The notes under the pieces were generated by a model. The model searched no databases. It was given only the letters and a program-made list of their open reading frames with translations, and was not told the DNA's origin. Shown here piece by piece: positions 34,880 to 45,793 of a DNA stretch of 64,000 nucleotides. Position 1 is the first letter of the stretch. Each line of letters starts with the position of its first letter. Both the position numbers and the translations under genes were made by a program. The DNA is taken from assembly GCF_024347075.1 (NCBI RefSeq), contig NZ_AP024900.1, positions 310,001-374,000 of the forward strand, given 5' to 3'. The DNA is from Vibrio rarus. Its GTDB lineage: Bacteria; Pseudomonadota; Gammaproteobacteria; Enterobacterales; Vibrionaceae.

Positions 34880-37732
34880 ATGCACCGCACAACAACAAAT
34901 AGATATCAACAGCTTACGGATAAGTTCTCTTGTATTGCTGAGCTGTGGCCGCAACATAGGCGAGCAGAATTAGAGAAAGTGATTAACTTTAGTTCATTTA
35001 TCTTTAATCGGTTACTGTGCGATGAGCCTTTGTTATTAAAACTGCCTGAAATGCTCGATCAGGCTGAGCGCAGTGCTCACTATCGAACGGATCTACATGC
35101 ACAATTAGCCGAATACAGTGATGAAAATGCGGTGATGAAACAGCTACGAACGTTTCGTAATCATGAAATTATTGCCATTGCTTGGCGTGATATTGTGGCG
35201 AGTTGGCCGGTAGAGCAGAGTTTATCGCATGTTTCAAAGCTTGCCGAAGCAATGATCTTTGAGAGCTATGCTTGGCATTATGCCGATTGTGTTAAGGCGT
35301 GGGGTACACCGAAAAATGCCGATGGCAAAGAGCAGCCCATGCTGATCATTGGCATGGGTAAACTGGGGGGAGGGGAGCTGAACTTTTCTTCTGATATTGA
35401 TTTGATCTTTACTTACCCTGAAGTCGGCGAAACAGAAGGTGCAAGACGCTCGATTGCCAATGCGCAGTTTTTTACTCGCCTAGGACAGCGCTTGATTAAA
35501 TCTTTAGATCAAGTGACCGTAGATGGTTTTTGCTACCGAGTGGATATGCGATTGCGTCCTTTTGGCGAGAGTGGTCCCTTAGTGATGAGTTTTGCCGCTT
35601 TAGAGGATTACTACCAAGAGCAAGGAAGAGACTGGGAGCGTTATGCCATGGTCAAAGCTCGGGTCATGGGGCGAGAGATGTACCCTCAATATCAAGAGCT
35701 ACGCCAGATGTTACGCCCCTTTGTATTCCGTCGCTATATTGACTTTAGTGCGATTCAATCCTTACGACGTATGAAGGCGATGATCCGCAGTGAAGTGCGC
35801 CGTCGAGGGTTGAACAATAATATCAAGTTGGGCCCTGGCGGTATTCGTGAAATAGAATTTATTGCCCAAGTGTTCCAGTTAATTCGTGGCGGTCGAGAAC
35901 CCAGCCTTCGAGGCCGAGGTCTATTGGAAACGCTACAAGCGATAAAACAGCAGCAGTTATTAGATGCGCCAGATGTGGATGGCATGATGTCGGCTTATCG
36001 TTTTTTGCGTCGCTTGGAAAACCTGTTGCAAGCCATGGAAGATAAGCAAACCCAAACCTTACCAGAGGGAAGTGGTGACCAACAACAATTGGCTGAGGTG
36101 ATGGGGTTTGACAATTACAACAAGCTACAAGATGAATTGAACCAGCATATGTCTAATGTGCACCAAGTCTTTGAAGATCTTATTGGAGATGAGGAAGATC
36201 ATGGGCAGGCCATAGACGCTAGGTATGTAGAGTTGTGGAGTTTAGCCAATGATCCTGAACAGACAGCGAACATCTTCAATGAATTAGCATTAGATATAAA
36301 AGAGAAATCATTATCAGATTTATCCGCGGCTTTAGGTTCTTTTAAAGCTGAGCTAGCCAAAAAAACCTTGGGACCAAGAGGGCGTGAAGTGGTGAGGCAT
36401 TTGATGCCTAAGCTCATTTCTACAGTACTGGCTCACCCTGAAGGAGAGTTTGGTTTAGAAAGAGTATTAATGGTGCTGGCTAAGATAGTGACCCGCACCA
36501 CTTATTTAGAGCTTCTTGATGAACACCCCGCCGCTTTAGAGCAACTGGTAAAACTGTGTACAGCAAGCCCGATGATAACCGAGTTGTTAGGGCGCTACCC
36601 AATATTGCTCGATGAGCTTCTTGATCCGCAACAGTTGTATAAGCCGGTAGAGTTAAGTAGCTATAAATCTGAATTAAGCGATTATCTGACGCGCATACCT
36701 GAAGAGGATATGGAGCAGCAGATGGAAGCATTACGCCAATTTAAACAGACTTGTATTTTACGCATTGCTGCCGCCGATATTGCTGGAGTATTGCCTGTCA
36801 TGCAGGTCAGCGATCATTTAACGTATCTAGCGGAAGCCATTGTTGAGCAGGTCATTAATCAAGCTTGGCGACAAATGGCAGCCAAATACGGAGAGCCTAA
36901 TCATTTGCTCAACAGAGAGGGGCGAGGCTTTGCCGTGCTAGGTTACGGCAAAGTTGGTGGCTGGGAGTTAGGTTATAACTCGGATTTAGACATAGTGTTC
37001 ATACACGACTGCCCGCTTTCTTCTTATACCGATGGTGATAAAAGCATTGATGGTAGGCAGTTCTACCTTCGTCTTGCACAACGAATTACCCATCTTTTCT
37101 CGACACGAACCCCTTCTGGAATTCTTTATGAAATTGATACTCGACTAAGGCCGTCGGGTGCTTCTGGCTTGATGGTCAGCCCTATTGAATCTTATGAAGA
37201 GTATCAATTGCAAGAGGCGTGGACATGGGAGCATCAGGCTTTGGTGCGTGCGCGTCCTATTTATGGTGATGATATTTTAGTGGATGCCTTTTCTAAGGTC
37301 AGAAAAAAAGTGTTGTGCTTACCGAGAGAGCAATCAGAGTTACGTGATGAAGTCGTCAAAATGCGTGAGAAAATGCGTGAGCATTTAGGAAGCAAAAAGA
37401 AACATCGCTTTATGCTCAAACAAGATCAGGGAGGGATCACGGATATTGAGTTCTTAACTCAGTACTGGGTGCTAAATTATAGCCATAGTGATTCAAACCT
37501 GAGCTATTGGTCCGACAATGTGCGTATTTTGCAAAGTTTAGTGGCAGCAGATGTGCTGACCCGAGAACAGGCTAAACAATTAGTAGAAGCCTATACAACA
37601 ATGCGAAATGAAATCCATAGACGGAATTTACTCAATTTGGATGCAGACGTAGCAGAGGATAAGTTCACGCAACATCGGCAATTTGTCAGTGAAATGTGGT
37701 GTAACTGGATGAAAAAAGAGCAACAAAGTTAA
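34880..37732 (+). CDS. glnE: Bifunctional glutamine synthetase adenylyltransferase/deadenylase
   Basis: 950 residues from the ATG at 34880, which has GGAG six bases before it; the frame extends a few codons upstream at a TTG (34859). Two nucleotidyltransferase domains each with GxGKLGGGELNFSSDIDLIF and GYGKVGGWELGYNSDLDIVF motifs (N-terminal deadenylase, C-terminal adenylylase) separated by a regulatory linker that responds to PII. It controls glutamine synthetase activity with nitrogen supply. Confidence 0.97.
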   Translation: MHRTTTNRYQQLTDKFSCIAELWPQHRRAELEKVINFSSFIFNRLLCDEPLLLKLPEMLDQAERSAHYRTDLHAQLAEYSDENAVMKQLRTFRNHEIIAIAWRDIVASWPVEQSLSHVSKLAEAMIFESYAWHYADCVKAWGTPKNADGKEQPMLIIGMGKLGGGELNFSSDIDLIFTYPEVGETEGARRSIANAQFFTRLGQRLIKSLDQVTVDGFCYRVDMRLRPFGESGPLVMSFAALEDYYQEQGRDWERYAMVKARVMGREMYPQYQELRQMLRPFVFRRYIDFSAIQSLRRMKAMIRSEVRRRGLNNNIKLGPGGIREIEFIAQVFQLIRGGREPSLRGRGLLETLQAIKQQQLLDAPDVDGMMSAYRFLRRLENLLQAMEDKQTQTLPEGSGDQQQLAEVMGFDNYNKLQDELNQHMSNVHQVFEDLIGDEEDHGQAIDARYVELWSLANDPEQTANIFNELALDIKEKSLSDLSAALGSFKAELAKKTLGPRGREVVRHLMPKLISTVLAHPEGEFGLERVLMVLAKIVTRTTYLELLDEHPAALEQLVKLCTASPMITELLGRYPILLDELLDPQQLYKPVELSSYKSELSDYLTRIPEEDMEQQMEALRQFKQTCILRIAAADIAGVLPVMQVSDHLTYLAEAIVEQVINQAWRQMAAKYGEPNHLLNREGRGFAVLGYGKVGGWELGYNSDLDIVFIHDCPLSSYTDGDKSIDGRQFYLRLAQRITHLFSTRTPSGILYEIDTRLRPSGASGLMVSPIESYEEYQLQEAWTWEHQALVRARPIYGDDILVDAFSKVRKKVLCLPREQSELRDEVVKMREKMREHLGSKKKHRFMLKQDQGGITDIEFLTQYWVLNYSHSDSNLSYWSDNVRILQSLVAADVLTREQAKQLVEAYTTMRNEIHRRNLLNLDADVAEDKFTQHRQFVSEMWCNWMKKEQQS

Positions 37733-37814
37733 ATTGCTCAAAAGCTTAGCCTAACTTTGATGTATCCTTAGCTATGCTAGAATTGTTATTAGAAATTATG
37801 CTTGTGGAGTCGTT

Positions 37815-39245
37815 ATGAAACCAATCTTGCCCAACTATAACGAGGCAGATGTCCTTATTGTTGGAGATGTGATGCTTGACCGTTATTGGTATGGTCCTAC
37901 TGGGCGTATTTCGCCAGAGGCACCCGTACCTGTAGTGAAGGTTGAAAATAACGAAGAGCGCCCTGGTGGGGCTGCGAACGTCGCGATGAACATAGCGGCT
38001 TTAGGTGGCGCTTCGCATTTGATCGGTTTGACGGGAGAAGATGAACCGGCTCGCATACTGAAAGAAAAACTGAGTGCATTAAACGTTAAATGCAACTTTG
38101 TTGAACTGGCGGATTACCCAACCATTACTAAATTAAGAGTGATGAGCCGCGGCCAGCAATTAATTCGTCTTGATTTTGAAGATAAATTTGAAAGTGTCGA
38201 ACCTGAGAATGTGCTTTCTCGATTGCAGCAGGCTATTCCACACAGTAAAGCGATTATCTTATCGGATTACGCCAAAGGTGCATTAGAGCATTCAAAGGCG
38301 ATGATTGAACAAGCCAAAATCGCTGGGGTTCCCGTATTTGTGGACCCTAAAGGCGCTGATTTTGAACGTTATAGAGGGGCGACATTATTGACCCCCAATA
38401 TGTCGGAGTTTGAGTGTGTTGTAGGACCGGTGAAAGATGAACAGCAATTGGCTGAGAAAGGCTTACAACTGATAGAGCAATTTGATCTGCAAGCGTTATT
38501 AGTGACGCGCAGTGAAAATGGCATGACGCTATTGCGTCGTGGCTTAAAACCTTTCCACCTACCGACTCAAGCGCAGGAAGTCTACGATGTGACTGGTGCT
38601 GGAGATACGGTGATTTCAGTGTTAGCCGCTTCTGTTGCTGCGGGAAAACCTTTAGATGAAGCCTGTGCACTGGCTAATGCCGCCGCAGGTGTTGTGGTGG
38701 GTAAGTTAGGCACTTCAACACTGTCGCCAATTGAATTGGCGGAGGCTATACACGGTGCCCAAGACAGTGATTTTGGAGTGATAGGCGAGCAAGCCTTAAT
38801 TGCATCTGTGAAAAAAATGCAAGCAAAAGGTGAGCGAGTGGTTATGACCAACGGTTGCTTTGATATTTTGCATGCCGGTCATGTTTCCTATTTAAATCAT
38901 GCCGCAGGGTTGGGGGATCGCCTCATCGTTGCCGTCAATACAGATGACTCTGTGAAGCGTTTAAAAGGCCCAGCAAGACCGGTTAACCCTACGGATCGCC
39001 GTATGGCAGTACTTGCAGGTTTAGGCGCCGTAGATTGGGTTGTACCGTTCTCTGAAGATACTCCTCAGCGTCTTATTTCTCAGGTGCTACCGGATCTCTT
39101 AGTTAAAGGTGGAGACTATAAACCTGAAGAGATTGCTGGTGGTAAAGAGGTGATTGCCGCAGGTGGACGTGTTGAAGTACTTAACTTTGAAGATGGCTGC
39201 TCAACGACTGAAATAATCGAAGCCATTAAAGGTGGCAAAGAGTAA
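37815..39245 (+). CDS. hldE: Bifunctional heptose 7-phosphate kinase / heptose 1-phosphate adenylyltransferase
   Basis: 476 residues, usual for HldE. N-terminal ribokinase-like domain ([27 protein letters not shown], catalytic DVTGAGDTV near 258) and C-terminal cytidylyltransferase-like domain ([17 protein letters not shown]). It makes ADP-heptose for the LPS core. Its TAA stop is the first bases of a dispersed repeat element that fills the following gap. Confidence 0.97.
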   Translation: MKPILPNYNEADVLIVGDVMLDRYWYGPTGRISPEAPVPVVKVENNEERPGGAANVAMNIAALGGASHLIGLTGEDEPARILKEKLSALNVKCNFVELADYPTITKLRVMSRGQQLIRLDFEDKFESVEPENVLSRLQQAIPHSKAIILSDYAKGALEHSKAMIEQAKIAGVPVFVDPKGADFERYRGATLLTPNMSEFECVVGPVKDEQQLAEKGLQLIEQFDLQALLVTRSENGMTLLRRGLKPFHLPTQAQEVYDVTGAGDTVISVLAASVAAGKPLDEACALANAAAGVVVGKLGTSTLSPIELAEAIHGAQDSDFGVIGEQALIASVKKMQAKGERVVMTNGCFDILHAGHVSYLNHAAGLGDRLIVAVNTDDSVKRLKGPARPVNPTDRRMAVLAGLGAVDWVVPFSEDTPQRLISQVLPDLLVKGGDYKPEEIAGGKEVIAAGGRVEVLNFEDGCSTTEIIEAIKGGKE

Positions 39246-39406
39246 TACTAATTGTACTAAATAATGGGTCATTCTAGTTTGTTAAAATACTCGATAACTG
39301 CGTTAGAATTTTTGATGGTAGAATAACGACTTATCGAAAAATTCCGCCTTGTTTTCGAGTGTTTTTCCTGCGTTATATCTGATCACTTACTTAGTGTGAT
39401 TGGTAT
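39245..39406 (+). repeat. Dispersed element with terminal inverted repeats, copy 1 (complete)
   Basis: About 162 bp. Its ends are imperfect inverted repeats (left ATACTAATTGTACTAAATAA, right end in reverse complement ATACCAATCACACTAAGTAA). Inside, CGATAA (39292-39297) pairs with TTATCG (39331-39336) and CGTTA with TAACG, giving a stable hairpin. The same sequence recurs at 57807-57960 (complete) and 48080-48180 (inverted, truncated). It codes for nothing, so it resembles a MITE or a large REP-like element. Confidence 0.88.
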
Positions 39407-39441
39407 AACCGGTTAGGTGATACAGTCTTATTTCTCTAAAT

Positions 39442-39477
39442 AAAAAAGCGGGTCATTTTAAAATGACCCGCTTTTTT
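39442..39477. terminator. Bidirectional terminator between hldE and tolC
   Basis: Perfect palindrome GCGGGTCATTTTAAAATGACCCGC with A-run before and T-run after. It serves tolC on the minus strand and any transcript from hldE. Confidence 0.92.
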
Positions 39478-39499
39478 AATGTGTCATGTTTATTTTAGA

Positions 39500-40819
39500 T
39501 TAAGACGCTTTGCTGTCCGTTTTTTTGGCAGGTTGTAGGCCATCATTAATATCTAAAATATCTTGTTCACTCAATGTACCTACTGCTTCTTTTAGCTGTA
39601 GAACACTGATGACGTAGTTATAGCGAGCATCAGAGAGGTTACGTTTGGCTTCAAATACACGACGAGTAAAGTCGAGTACATCGACGACAGTACGTGAACC
39701 GACTTCGTAGCCTGTTTCAACAGCTGCTAATGCAGATTCTGCTGAAATAAGTGATTGTTCAAAGGCGCGGATAGAACCAATAGTGGCATCAATATTGTTA
39801 TTTGATGCACGAACGGTTTTAACCACAGAGCGATAAGATGCTTCTAGATCTTCACTGACGGCAACGTAGTTGTATTCCGCTTGTTTTACTTGAGAGCTCA
39901 CACTGCCACCGCTATAAAGAGGCACTGAAAGATTAATACCTAAATTATAGTTAGTGTCATCAACATCAGCACCGCTGATTTTACCGTTGCCATAACCGGC
40001 ATCAGCATTAAAGGTTAAAGAAGGTAAGTGACCTGAACTGGCTAGACGAATATCGTCCCGTGCAATATCTTGGTTAATACGAGCGGCAAGTAAGCTTAAG
40101 TTTTCTTGTTGCGCTTGTTCTACTAAGGCGTCAGTTGTTTTTTCACTTTTCGCTACCGAGAAACGTTCAATATCAAGAACATCTAAATCTTGATGGCCTG
40201 CGCCTGTGATTTCACGTAAAGATTCATAGCTGTTCACTAGGTTGTTTTTAGCGATAACTTCTTCAGCTAATACGCTATCAAACTCAGCTTGTGCTTCATG
40301 TACGTTAGTGATTGCCGATAGGCCAACATCAAAACGTTGTTTTTCTTGGTCAAGCTGGCGTGCAACCGCGCTTTTCTCTGCTTGCACAAATTCTAAGCTA
40401 TCTTGTGCGCGTAAGACTTCAAAGTAAGCGGTAGCCACACGTAGGATAAGATCTTGCTGTTTAGCCGCATAAGCAGAATCGGCTTGGCGCGCTTTTTTCT
40501 CGGTTGTTTCAAGAGTTACCCAGCTTGAGCGCTGATAAAGTTCTTGGCTTAAGCCAATACCTGCGGTAAATGCATTAGTTTTAGCTGATGCATAATTCTC
40601 ACCGTAGTTATATCCTGCTGTTAAGTTAATCTGAGGTAGCAGGGTACTGCGCGATGAATTGATGCTCTCAAAGGCAGCATCACGTTGAGCCGCTGAACGT
40701 AATAGTTGAGGGTCACTATTTTTCGCTTGATTATAAACATCCGCTAAGTTTTCTGCGTTGGCTGATAGAGATAGGCCACACAGGGAAGCTGAAATAAAAA
40801 TGGACAGCACTTTTTTCAT
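39500..40819 (-). CDS. tolC: Outer membrane channel TolC
   Basis: 439 residues with a signal peptide (MKKVLSIFISASLCGLSLSANA) and the two OEP repeats of long helices and barrel strands (NLADVYNQAKNSDPQLLRSAAQRDAA; NLSLLAARINQDIARDDIRLASSG). It forms the trimeric exit duct used by multidrug pumps and type I secretion. Divergent from nudF, as in E. coli. Confidence 0.95.
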   Translation of the reverse strand: MKKVLSIFISASLCGLSLSANAENLADVYNQAKNSDPQLLRSAAQRDAAFESINSSRSTLLPQINLTAGYNYGENYASAKTNAFTAGIGLSQELYQRSSWVTLETTEKKARQADSAYAAKQQDLILRVATAYFEVLRAQDSLEFVQAEKSAVARQLDQEKQRFDVGLSAITNVHEAQAEFDSVLAEEVIAKNNLVNSYESLREITGAGHQDLDVLDIERFSVAKSEKTTDALVEQAQQENLSLLAARINQDIARDDIRLASSGHLPSLTFNADAGYGNGKISGADVDDTNYNLGINLSVPLYSGGSVSSQVKQAEYNYVAVSEDLEASYRSVVKTVRASNNNIDATIGSIRAFEQSLISAESALAAVETGYEVGSRTVVDVLDFTRRVFEAKRNLSDARYNYVISVLQLKEAVGTLSEQDILDINDGLQPAKKTDSKAS

Positions 40820-41071
40820 TGTCGTAACTCTTCCTGCTACTAAAATTGAGACTCAATAACTAGATTATAGGTATTTTATCGAATTTGAACTGATTTTGCA
40901 TAGTCTTACATAGAGTACTACAAAAACTAGCAAAAACTCTATGTTTATGGTGGTTTAGTTTTAAATTATTAACTTACAGGATAGGTTGCAGTACCATTGC
41001 CAAGAGATCATCTATTGCTCTGTGTTGCCAACGTAATAGTTTGAATATGACTTTAATCTAAGAGAGTAACC

Positions 41072-41710
41072 ATGCCTAACTCTAGCATTTACCCTACGTT
41101 TGATCGTAGTGATGTCGATATTATTGAGACGAAAACGGTGTACAAGGGCTTTTTTAGCCTTGCTGAAGTAAAGTTTCGCCATCGATTGTTTGCGGGTGGA
41201 TGGAGCGAGATCATTAGTCGAGAGTTGTTTGAGCGTGGTGATGCCGTGGCAATGTTGCCATATGATCCCGTCAGTGATCAGGTTGTTTTAGTGGAGCAGA
41301 TCCGAGTGGGGGCATTGCTGGGAGAGCAGCCTTGGCAATTGGAAATCGTGGCTGGCATGCAAGACAAAAGTGCTGAAAATGCCATTGATGTGGTGAAGCG
41401 CGAAAGTGTCGAAGAGGCGGGCTTGAGCGTGGATAATGTAGAGCCTATTTGTAGCTATTACCCGTCTGCGGGTGGTTGCTCTGAGCGATTACAATTGTTT
41501 ATTGGTAAGGTGAACGCGCCAGAATCAGGCGGTGTTTTTGGGCTAGAGTCTGAAGGTGAAGATATTCTTGTCCATATTTTAACAAGAGAAGAAGCCTATA
41601 AATTGGTTGAAAATGGTATAATTGAAAATGCAGCTTCGATTATAACCATTCAATGGTTGATGTTGCATCATCAGCAATTGAGGGAAAGATGGTTAAGTTA
41701 CGGCAAGTAG
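41072..41710 (+). CDS. nudF: ADP-ribose diphosphatase
   Basis: 212 residues. The Nudix box appears as GMQDKSAENAIDVVKRESVEEAGL (REx-EEAG core about residues 110-118) after the EQIRVGALLGEQPWQLEIVAG motif. It cleaves ADP-ribose to AMP and ribose phosphate. First of a run nudF-yqiB-cpdA-yqiA-parE identical in order to E. coli; its end overlaps the next gene by 22 bp. Confidence 0.95.
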   Translation: MPNSSIYPTFDRSDVDIIETKTVYKGFFSLAEVKFRHRLFAGGWSEIISRELFERGDAVAMLPYDPVSDQVVLVEQIRVGALLGEQPWQLEIVAGMQDKSAENAIDVVKRESVEEAGLSVDNVEPICSYYPSAGGCSERLQLFIGKVNAPESGGVFGLESEGEDILVHILTREEAYKLVENGIIENAASIITIQWLMLHHQQLRERWLSYGK

Positions 41711-42129
41711 ATTCAAGTTATCATGTTGATTTTGCAGGTCTCATGCGTCTGTATGAAACAAATTATGCTAAATTAAACTCACTACTGCCCAGTCAAGCCG
41801 AGGTGGGGGATAAGCGAACCTATCAAGTTCAAGATCAGGTATATCAGATCAATATTCTTGAAATCACGCGTTATACAACCTTAGTTGATCTTTTTCAGTG
41901 TGATCAAACGCCCAATTTCCCACTTCCAAACATGACGGTGCGTCTATATCACGATGCAAGGGTTGCAGAAGTGTGTGCAAGTGAAAAGATGAGAGTTATA
42001 CATGCTCGTTATGATTACCCCAATAAAAAAATGATGCAAAAAGATGAAAAGCACCAACTTAACCAATTTCTTGGGGACTGGTTAACATTTTGTCTTAAAA
42101 TGGGTATAAGTAGAGAACCTCTGTTGTAA
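41689..42129 (+). CDS. yqiB: DUF1249 family protein YqiB
   Basis: 146 residues from the ATG at 41689 (GAGGGAAAG just before it, inside nudF); the open frame extends back to 41653. Typical YqiB sequence: DFAGLMRLYETNYAKLNSLLP, YTTLVDLFQ and VRLYHDARVAEVCASEKMRVIHARYDYPN. Function unknown. Conserved position between nudF and cpdA. Confidence 0.92.
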   Translation: MVKLRQVDSSYHVDFAGLMRLYETNYAKLNSLLPSQAEVGDKRTYQVQDQVYQINILEITRYTTLVDLFQCDQTPNFPLPNMTVRLYHDARVAEVCASEKMRVIHARYDYPNKKMMQKDEKHQLNQFLGDWLTFCLKMGISREPLL

Positions 42130-42148
42130 GTATTGGCAATAAATAAGA

Positions 42149-42982
42149 TTGGAAAAATTGATAGTGGAACCGCAAATGGTTGTGATGGAAGAGACCGTCC
42201 AATTAGTACAGATTACAGATACGCACTTATTCGCGAAAGACGAAGGATGCTTGTTGAGCGTTAACACGGCACAGAGCTTTCTTGCAGTTGTGGATGATGT
42301 GGTTGTGCGAAATGTCGCTTTTGATGCCATTGTCGCCACGGGCGATATTTCACAAGATCATTCATTAGAATCTTACTCTCGATTTGCGCAAGGTATTGAG
42401 TGCCTAGAGAAGCCATGTTACTGGCTACCGGGTAACCATGACCGGAAAAAAAACATGAGCCAATTACTTCCGTCTAAGCAAATTCGAGAGATGGAGCATG
42501 TACTTGCCGGTGACTACTGGCAATTGATTATGCTAAACAGCCAGGTTGAAGGTTTACCACACGGTTATCTCGATGAGTCGCAGTTAGATTTACTTGAAGA
42601 AAAACTGAATCAATACCCACAGCGTCATACTTTAATCTTGTTCCATCACAACTCATTGCCAATTGGTAGCGCTTGGTTAGACCAACATAAATTACAAAAA
42701 GCCCCGCAATTCTGGGAGCGCATAGCCGGGTACGATAATGTCCGTGCGGTGCTGGGCGGGCATGTGCATCAGAAAGTCGATAAAGAACACAATGGTGTAC
42801 GCGTTATGGCAACGCCATCCACTTGTATTCAATTTAAGGCAAATAGTGATGAGTTTGCGTTAGATACGCTACCACCAGGTTGGCGTCATTTACAGTTGCA
42901 TAAAGATGGCAGCATAGAATCACAAGTATACCGCCTATCTGAAGGGCGTTTTATTCCTGACTTTGAATCTGAAGGTTACTAA
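42149..42982 (+). CDS. cpdA: 3',5'-cyclic-AMP phosphodiesterase
   Basis: 277 residues if begun at the TTG at 42149; a GTG at 42164 and ATGs at 42176 and 42185 are alternatives and no start has a clear ribosome site. Calcineurin-like metallophosphatase with the metal ligands in QITDTHLF, ATGDISQD, PGNHDRKK, LFHHNSLP and GGHVHQK. It degrades cAMP and so lowers CRP activity. Confidence 0.94.
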   Translation: MEKLIVEPQMVVMEETVQLVQITDTHLFAKDEGCLLSVNTAQSFLAVVDDVVVRNVAFDAIVATGDISQDHSLESYSRFAQGIECLEKPCYWLPGNHDRKKNMSQLLPSKQIREMEHVLAGDYWQLIMLNSQVEGLPHGYLDESQLDLLEEKLNQYPQRHTLILFHHNSLPIGSAWLDQHKLQKAPQFWERIAGYDNVRAVLGGHVHQKVDKEHNGVRVMATPSTCIQFKANSDEFALDTLPPGWRHLQLHKDGSIESQVYRLSEGRFIPDFESEGY

Positions 42983-42983
42983 G

Positions 42984-43577
42984 GTGTCATTAACATCGAA
43001 ACCTTCTTTACTCCTTTATCTGCACGGTTTTAATAGTTCGCCAAAGTCATTAAAGGCGCAGGTGATGGGTGACTTTTGCACCAAACATCGACCTGATATT
43101 CACTTCCTTGCCCCGCAATTACCCGTATACCCAAAAGCGTGTAGCGATTTTTTACAGAGCTTATGTGACGATCTCGTTGAGCAATATCAGGTGGGTGTCG
43201 TGGGCAGTTCGATGGGGGGATACTTATCGACATGGCTGAATCAACAGTACGGCTTTAAAGCGGTACTAATAAACCCAGCGGTTAAGCCTTTTGAGCTATT
43301 GCAGAACTTGCTCGGCCCACAACTCAATCCTTATACCCAAGAAGAATATCGACTAGAGCCTATTCATGTGCAGCAACTCAAAGCACTAGATGTGCCTAGT
43401 ATAGAGAATGGATCGGATTTTTTGTTACTGACACAACAAGGGGATGAAGTGTTGGATTATCGGCAAGGGGTAAAAAAATACCAGCATTGCCAACAGATCA
43501 TAGAACAAGAGGGCAATCATAGTTTTGTTGGGTTTGAGCGTTATCCCAGCGTGATTGTAGAGTTCCTGCAGCTTTAA
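42984..43577 (+). CDS. yqiA: Esterase YqiA
   Basis: 197 residues from a GTG at 42984, one base after the cpdA stop, with GAAGG upstream; an in-frame TTG at 42963 lies inside cpdA. Alpha/beta hydrolase with LYLHGFNSSPKS, nucleophile elbow GSSMGGYLSTW and a C-terminal catalytic histidine in EGNHSFVGFERY. Small acyl-ester hydrolase, physiological substrate unknown. Precedes parE as in E. coli. Confidence 0.93.
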   Translation: MSLTSKPSLLLYLHGFNSSPKSLKAQVMGDFCTKHRPDIHFLAPQLPVYPKACSDFLQSLCDDLVEQYQVGVVGSSMGGYLSTWLNQQYGFKAVLINPAVKPFELLQNLLGPQLNPYTQEEYRLEPIHVQQLKALDVPSIENGSDFLLLTQQGDEVLDYRQGVKKYQHCQQIIEQEGNHSFVGFERYPSVIVEFLQL

Positions 43578-43910
43578 TTCTCACCACCCCCTTCAACCTA
43601 TTGCACTATGATTGCCTGATTAGCGCACGATTATCATGCTTTTTAATCAGGAATCCGGTGCAAACTTGACATAACAGTCACTGCGCCAGACTATGTAATA
43701 TAGCTAAATGGTCGCGTGGCTTATGGGAAATCGATTAACGACGTCAACTTACGCGTTTTATCATTCAAGTTAAACGTTCTGATGCTCCAAACGAGAGAGC
43801 CTATGATTGATTGACCCTGTGTAATACGCAAACCAGCCAACCATAGAGGTTGCACTTTTCTCAATAATGAGAAGCGATGTTTAACAACGCCAAGAGTAAA
43901 ATTTCAAATT
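43578..43910 (+). promoter_or_regulatory. Region upstream of parE
   Basis: 333 bp without a gene. A consensus -35 TTGACA at 43666-43671 is followed 17 bp later by a poor -10 (GACTAT), a possible parE promoter with a leader of over 200 bases. No terminator of yqiA, RNA gene or operator is obvious. Confidence 0.4.
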
Positions 43911-45791
43911 ATGACTGAACAATATAACGCTGGGGCGATAGAGGTTTTAAACGGTCTAGAGCCCGTTCGCCGTCGTCCTGGCATGTATACAGACACTGTG
44001 CGCCCCAATCACCTTGGGCAAGAAGTAATTGATAACAGTGTCGATGAAGCATTAGCCGGCCATGCATCTAAGATACAAGTCATTTTACACGCCGATCAGT
44101 CACTAGAAGTGGTTGATGATGGGCGTGGTATGCCTGTAGATATTCACCCTGAAGAAGGGGTTTCTGGTGTCGAGCTGATTCTCTGTAAATTGCACGCTGG
44201 TGGTAAATTTTCTAATAAGAACTATCAGTTCTCCGGCGGCTTGCATGGCGTTGGTATTTCGGTAGTAAATGCCTTATCAAAACGCGTGGAAGTGAATGTT
44301 CGTCGTGATGGTCAGGTCTATCAAATTGCTTTTGAGCATGGGGATAAGGTTCAAGATCTCACGGTCGTGGGTACTTGCGGAAAGCGTAACAGTGGTACCA
44401 GTGTTCATTTCTGGCCGGAAAGCAAATATTTTGATTCGGCTAACTTCTCTGTTTCGCGATTGATTAACAATTTGCGAGCTAAAGCCGTATTGTGTCCAGG
44501 GCTTGAAATTACCTTCACTGACAAGGTGAATAGTAAAGAGCATAAGTGGTACTACGAGAGCGGCTTGCAAGACTACCTCATGGAAGGTGTGAAAGGGTAT
44601 ACCTTACTTCCAGAAACACCATTTACAGGACAGTTTGCTACTGAAATTGAAGCGGCAGATTGGGCTATTATTTGGCAGCCTGAAGGTGGTGAACTCATCA
44701 CTGAAAGCTACGTTAACTTAATTCCTACCTCTCAAGGAGGAACGCATGTTAACGGTTTACGCCAAGGTTTGCTGGATGCGATGCGTGAATTTTGTGAATT
44801 TCGCAACTTGTTACCGCGTGGGGTGAAATTGACTGGCGATGATGTGTTTGATCGCTGTTCTTATGTGTTATCGATTAAAATGCAAGACCCTCAATTTGCC
44901 GGGCAAACCAAAGAGCGCCTCTCTTCACGTCAATGTGCCGCTTTTGTTTCTGGTGTAGTGAAAGATAGCTTTAGCCTATGGTTAAACGAAACCCCTCATA
45001 TTGCTGAGCAGTTGGCCGAAGCGTGTATTGCTAATGCGCATCGCCGTATGCGTGCGAGCAAAAAGGTAGTACGTAAGAAGGTGGCTTCAGGGCCTGCACT
45101 TCCCGGTAAACTGACCGATTGCTCAGTGCAAGATTTGGCGCGCACGGAACTTTTCTTAGTGGAAGGTGACTCTGCGGGTGGTTCAGCCAAGCAAGCGCGA
45201 GATCGTGAGTTTCAAGCCATTATGCCTTTGCGCGGTAAGATTCTAAACACTTGGGAGGTGAGCGCGGATCAAGTGTTGGCTTCTCAGGAAGTGCACGATA
45301 TTTCAGTGGCATTGGGGATAGACCCAGACTCGCCGAATCTCGATGGTTTGCGTTACGGTAAAATCTGTATTTTAGCGGATGCGGATTCCGATGGTTTACA
45401 TATTGCCACTCTGTTGTGCGCGTTATTTACTCGTCACTTCCGCTCTTTAGTAGGGGCAGGCCATGTCTATGTTGCTATGCCACCACTGTTTAGGATTGAT
45501 TGCGGAAAAGAAGTGTTTTACGCCCTAGATGAAGATGAAAAAGATGCGGTTATGGAGCGTTTGAGCAGCAAGCGCGCCAAGATTAATGTGCAACGATTTA
45601 AAGGATTGGGTGAAATGAACCCATTGCAACTTCGTGAGACAACCATGGACCCTAATACTCGTCGTTTAGTGCAATTGACCATAGATGATGATGAACAGAC
45701 GATGGAAATGATGGATATGCTTCTAGGTAAGAAGCGCGCGGATGATCGCCGTCATTGGCTGCAAAATAACGGCGATATGGCCGAGGTATAA
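43911..45791 (+). CDS. parE: DNA topoisomerase IV subunit B
   Basis: 626 residues. GHKL ATPase with [22 protein letters not shown] and [15 protein letters not shown], a transducer domain, and TOPRIM with [33 protein letters not shown]. With ParC it unlinks daughter chromosomes. The gap to parC is only two bases. Confidence 0.97.
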   Translation: MTEQYNAGAIEVLNGLEPVRRRPGMYTDTVRPNHLGQEVIDNSVDEALAGHASKIQVILHADQSLEVVDDGRGMPVDIHPEEGVSGVELILCKLHAGGKFSNKNYQFSGGLHGVGISVVNALSKRVEVNVRRDGQVYQIAFEHGDKVQDLTVVGTCGKRNSGTSVHFWPESKYFDSANFSVSRLINNLRAKAVLCPGLEITFTDKVNSKEHKWYYESGLQDYLMEGVKGYTLLPETPFTGQFATEIEAADWAIIWQPEGGELITESYVNLIPTSQGGTHVNGLRQGLLDAMREFCEFRNLLPRGVKLTGDDVFDRCSYVLSIKMQDPQFAGQTKERLSSRQCAAFVSGVVKDSFSLWLNETPHIAEQLAEACIANAHRRMRASKKVVRKKVASGPALPGKLTDCSVQDLARTELFLVEGDSAGGSAKQARDREFQAIMPLRGKILNTWEVSADQVLASQEVHDISVALGIDPDSPNLDGLRYGKICILADADSDGLHIATLLCALFTRHFRSLVGAGHVYVAMPPLFRIDCGKEVFYALDEDEKDAVMERLSSKRAKINVQRFKGLGEMNPLQLRETTMDPNTRRLVQLTIDDDEQTMEMMDMLLGKKRADDRRHWLQNNGDMAEV

Positions 45792-45793
45792 GA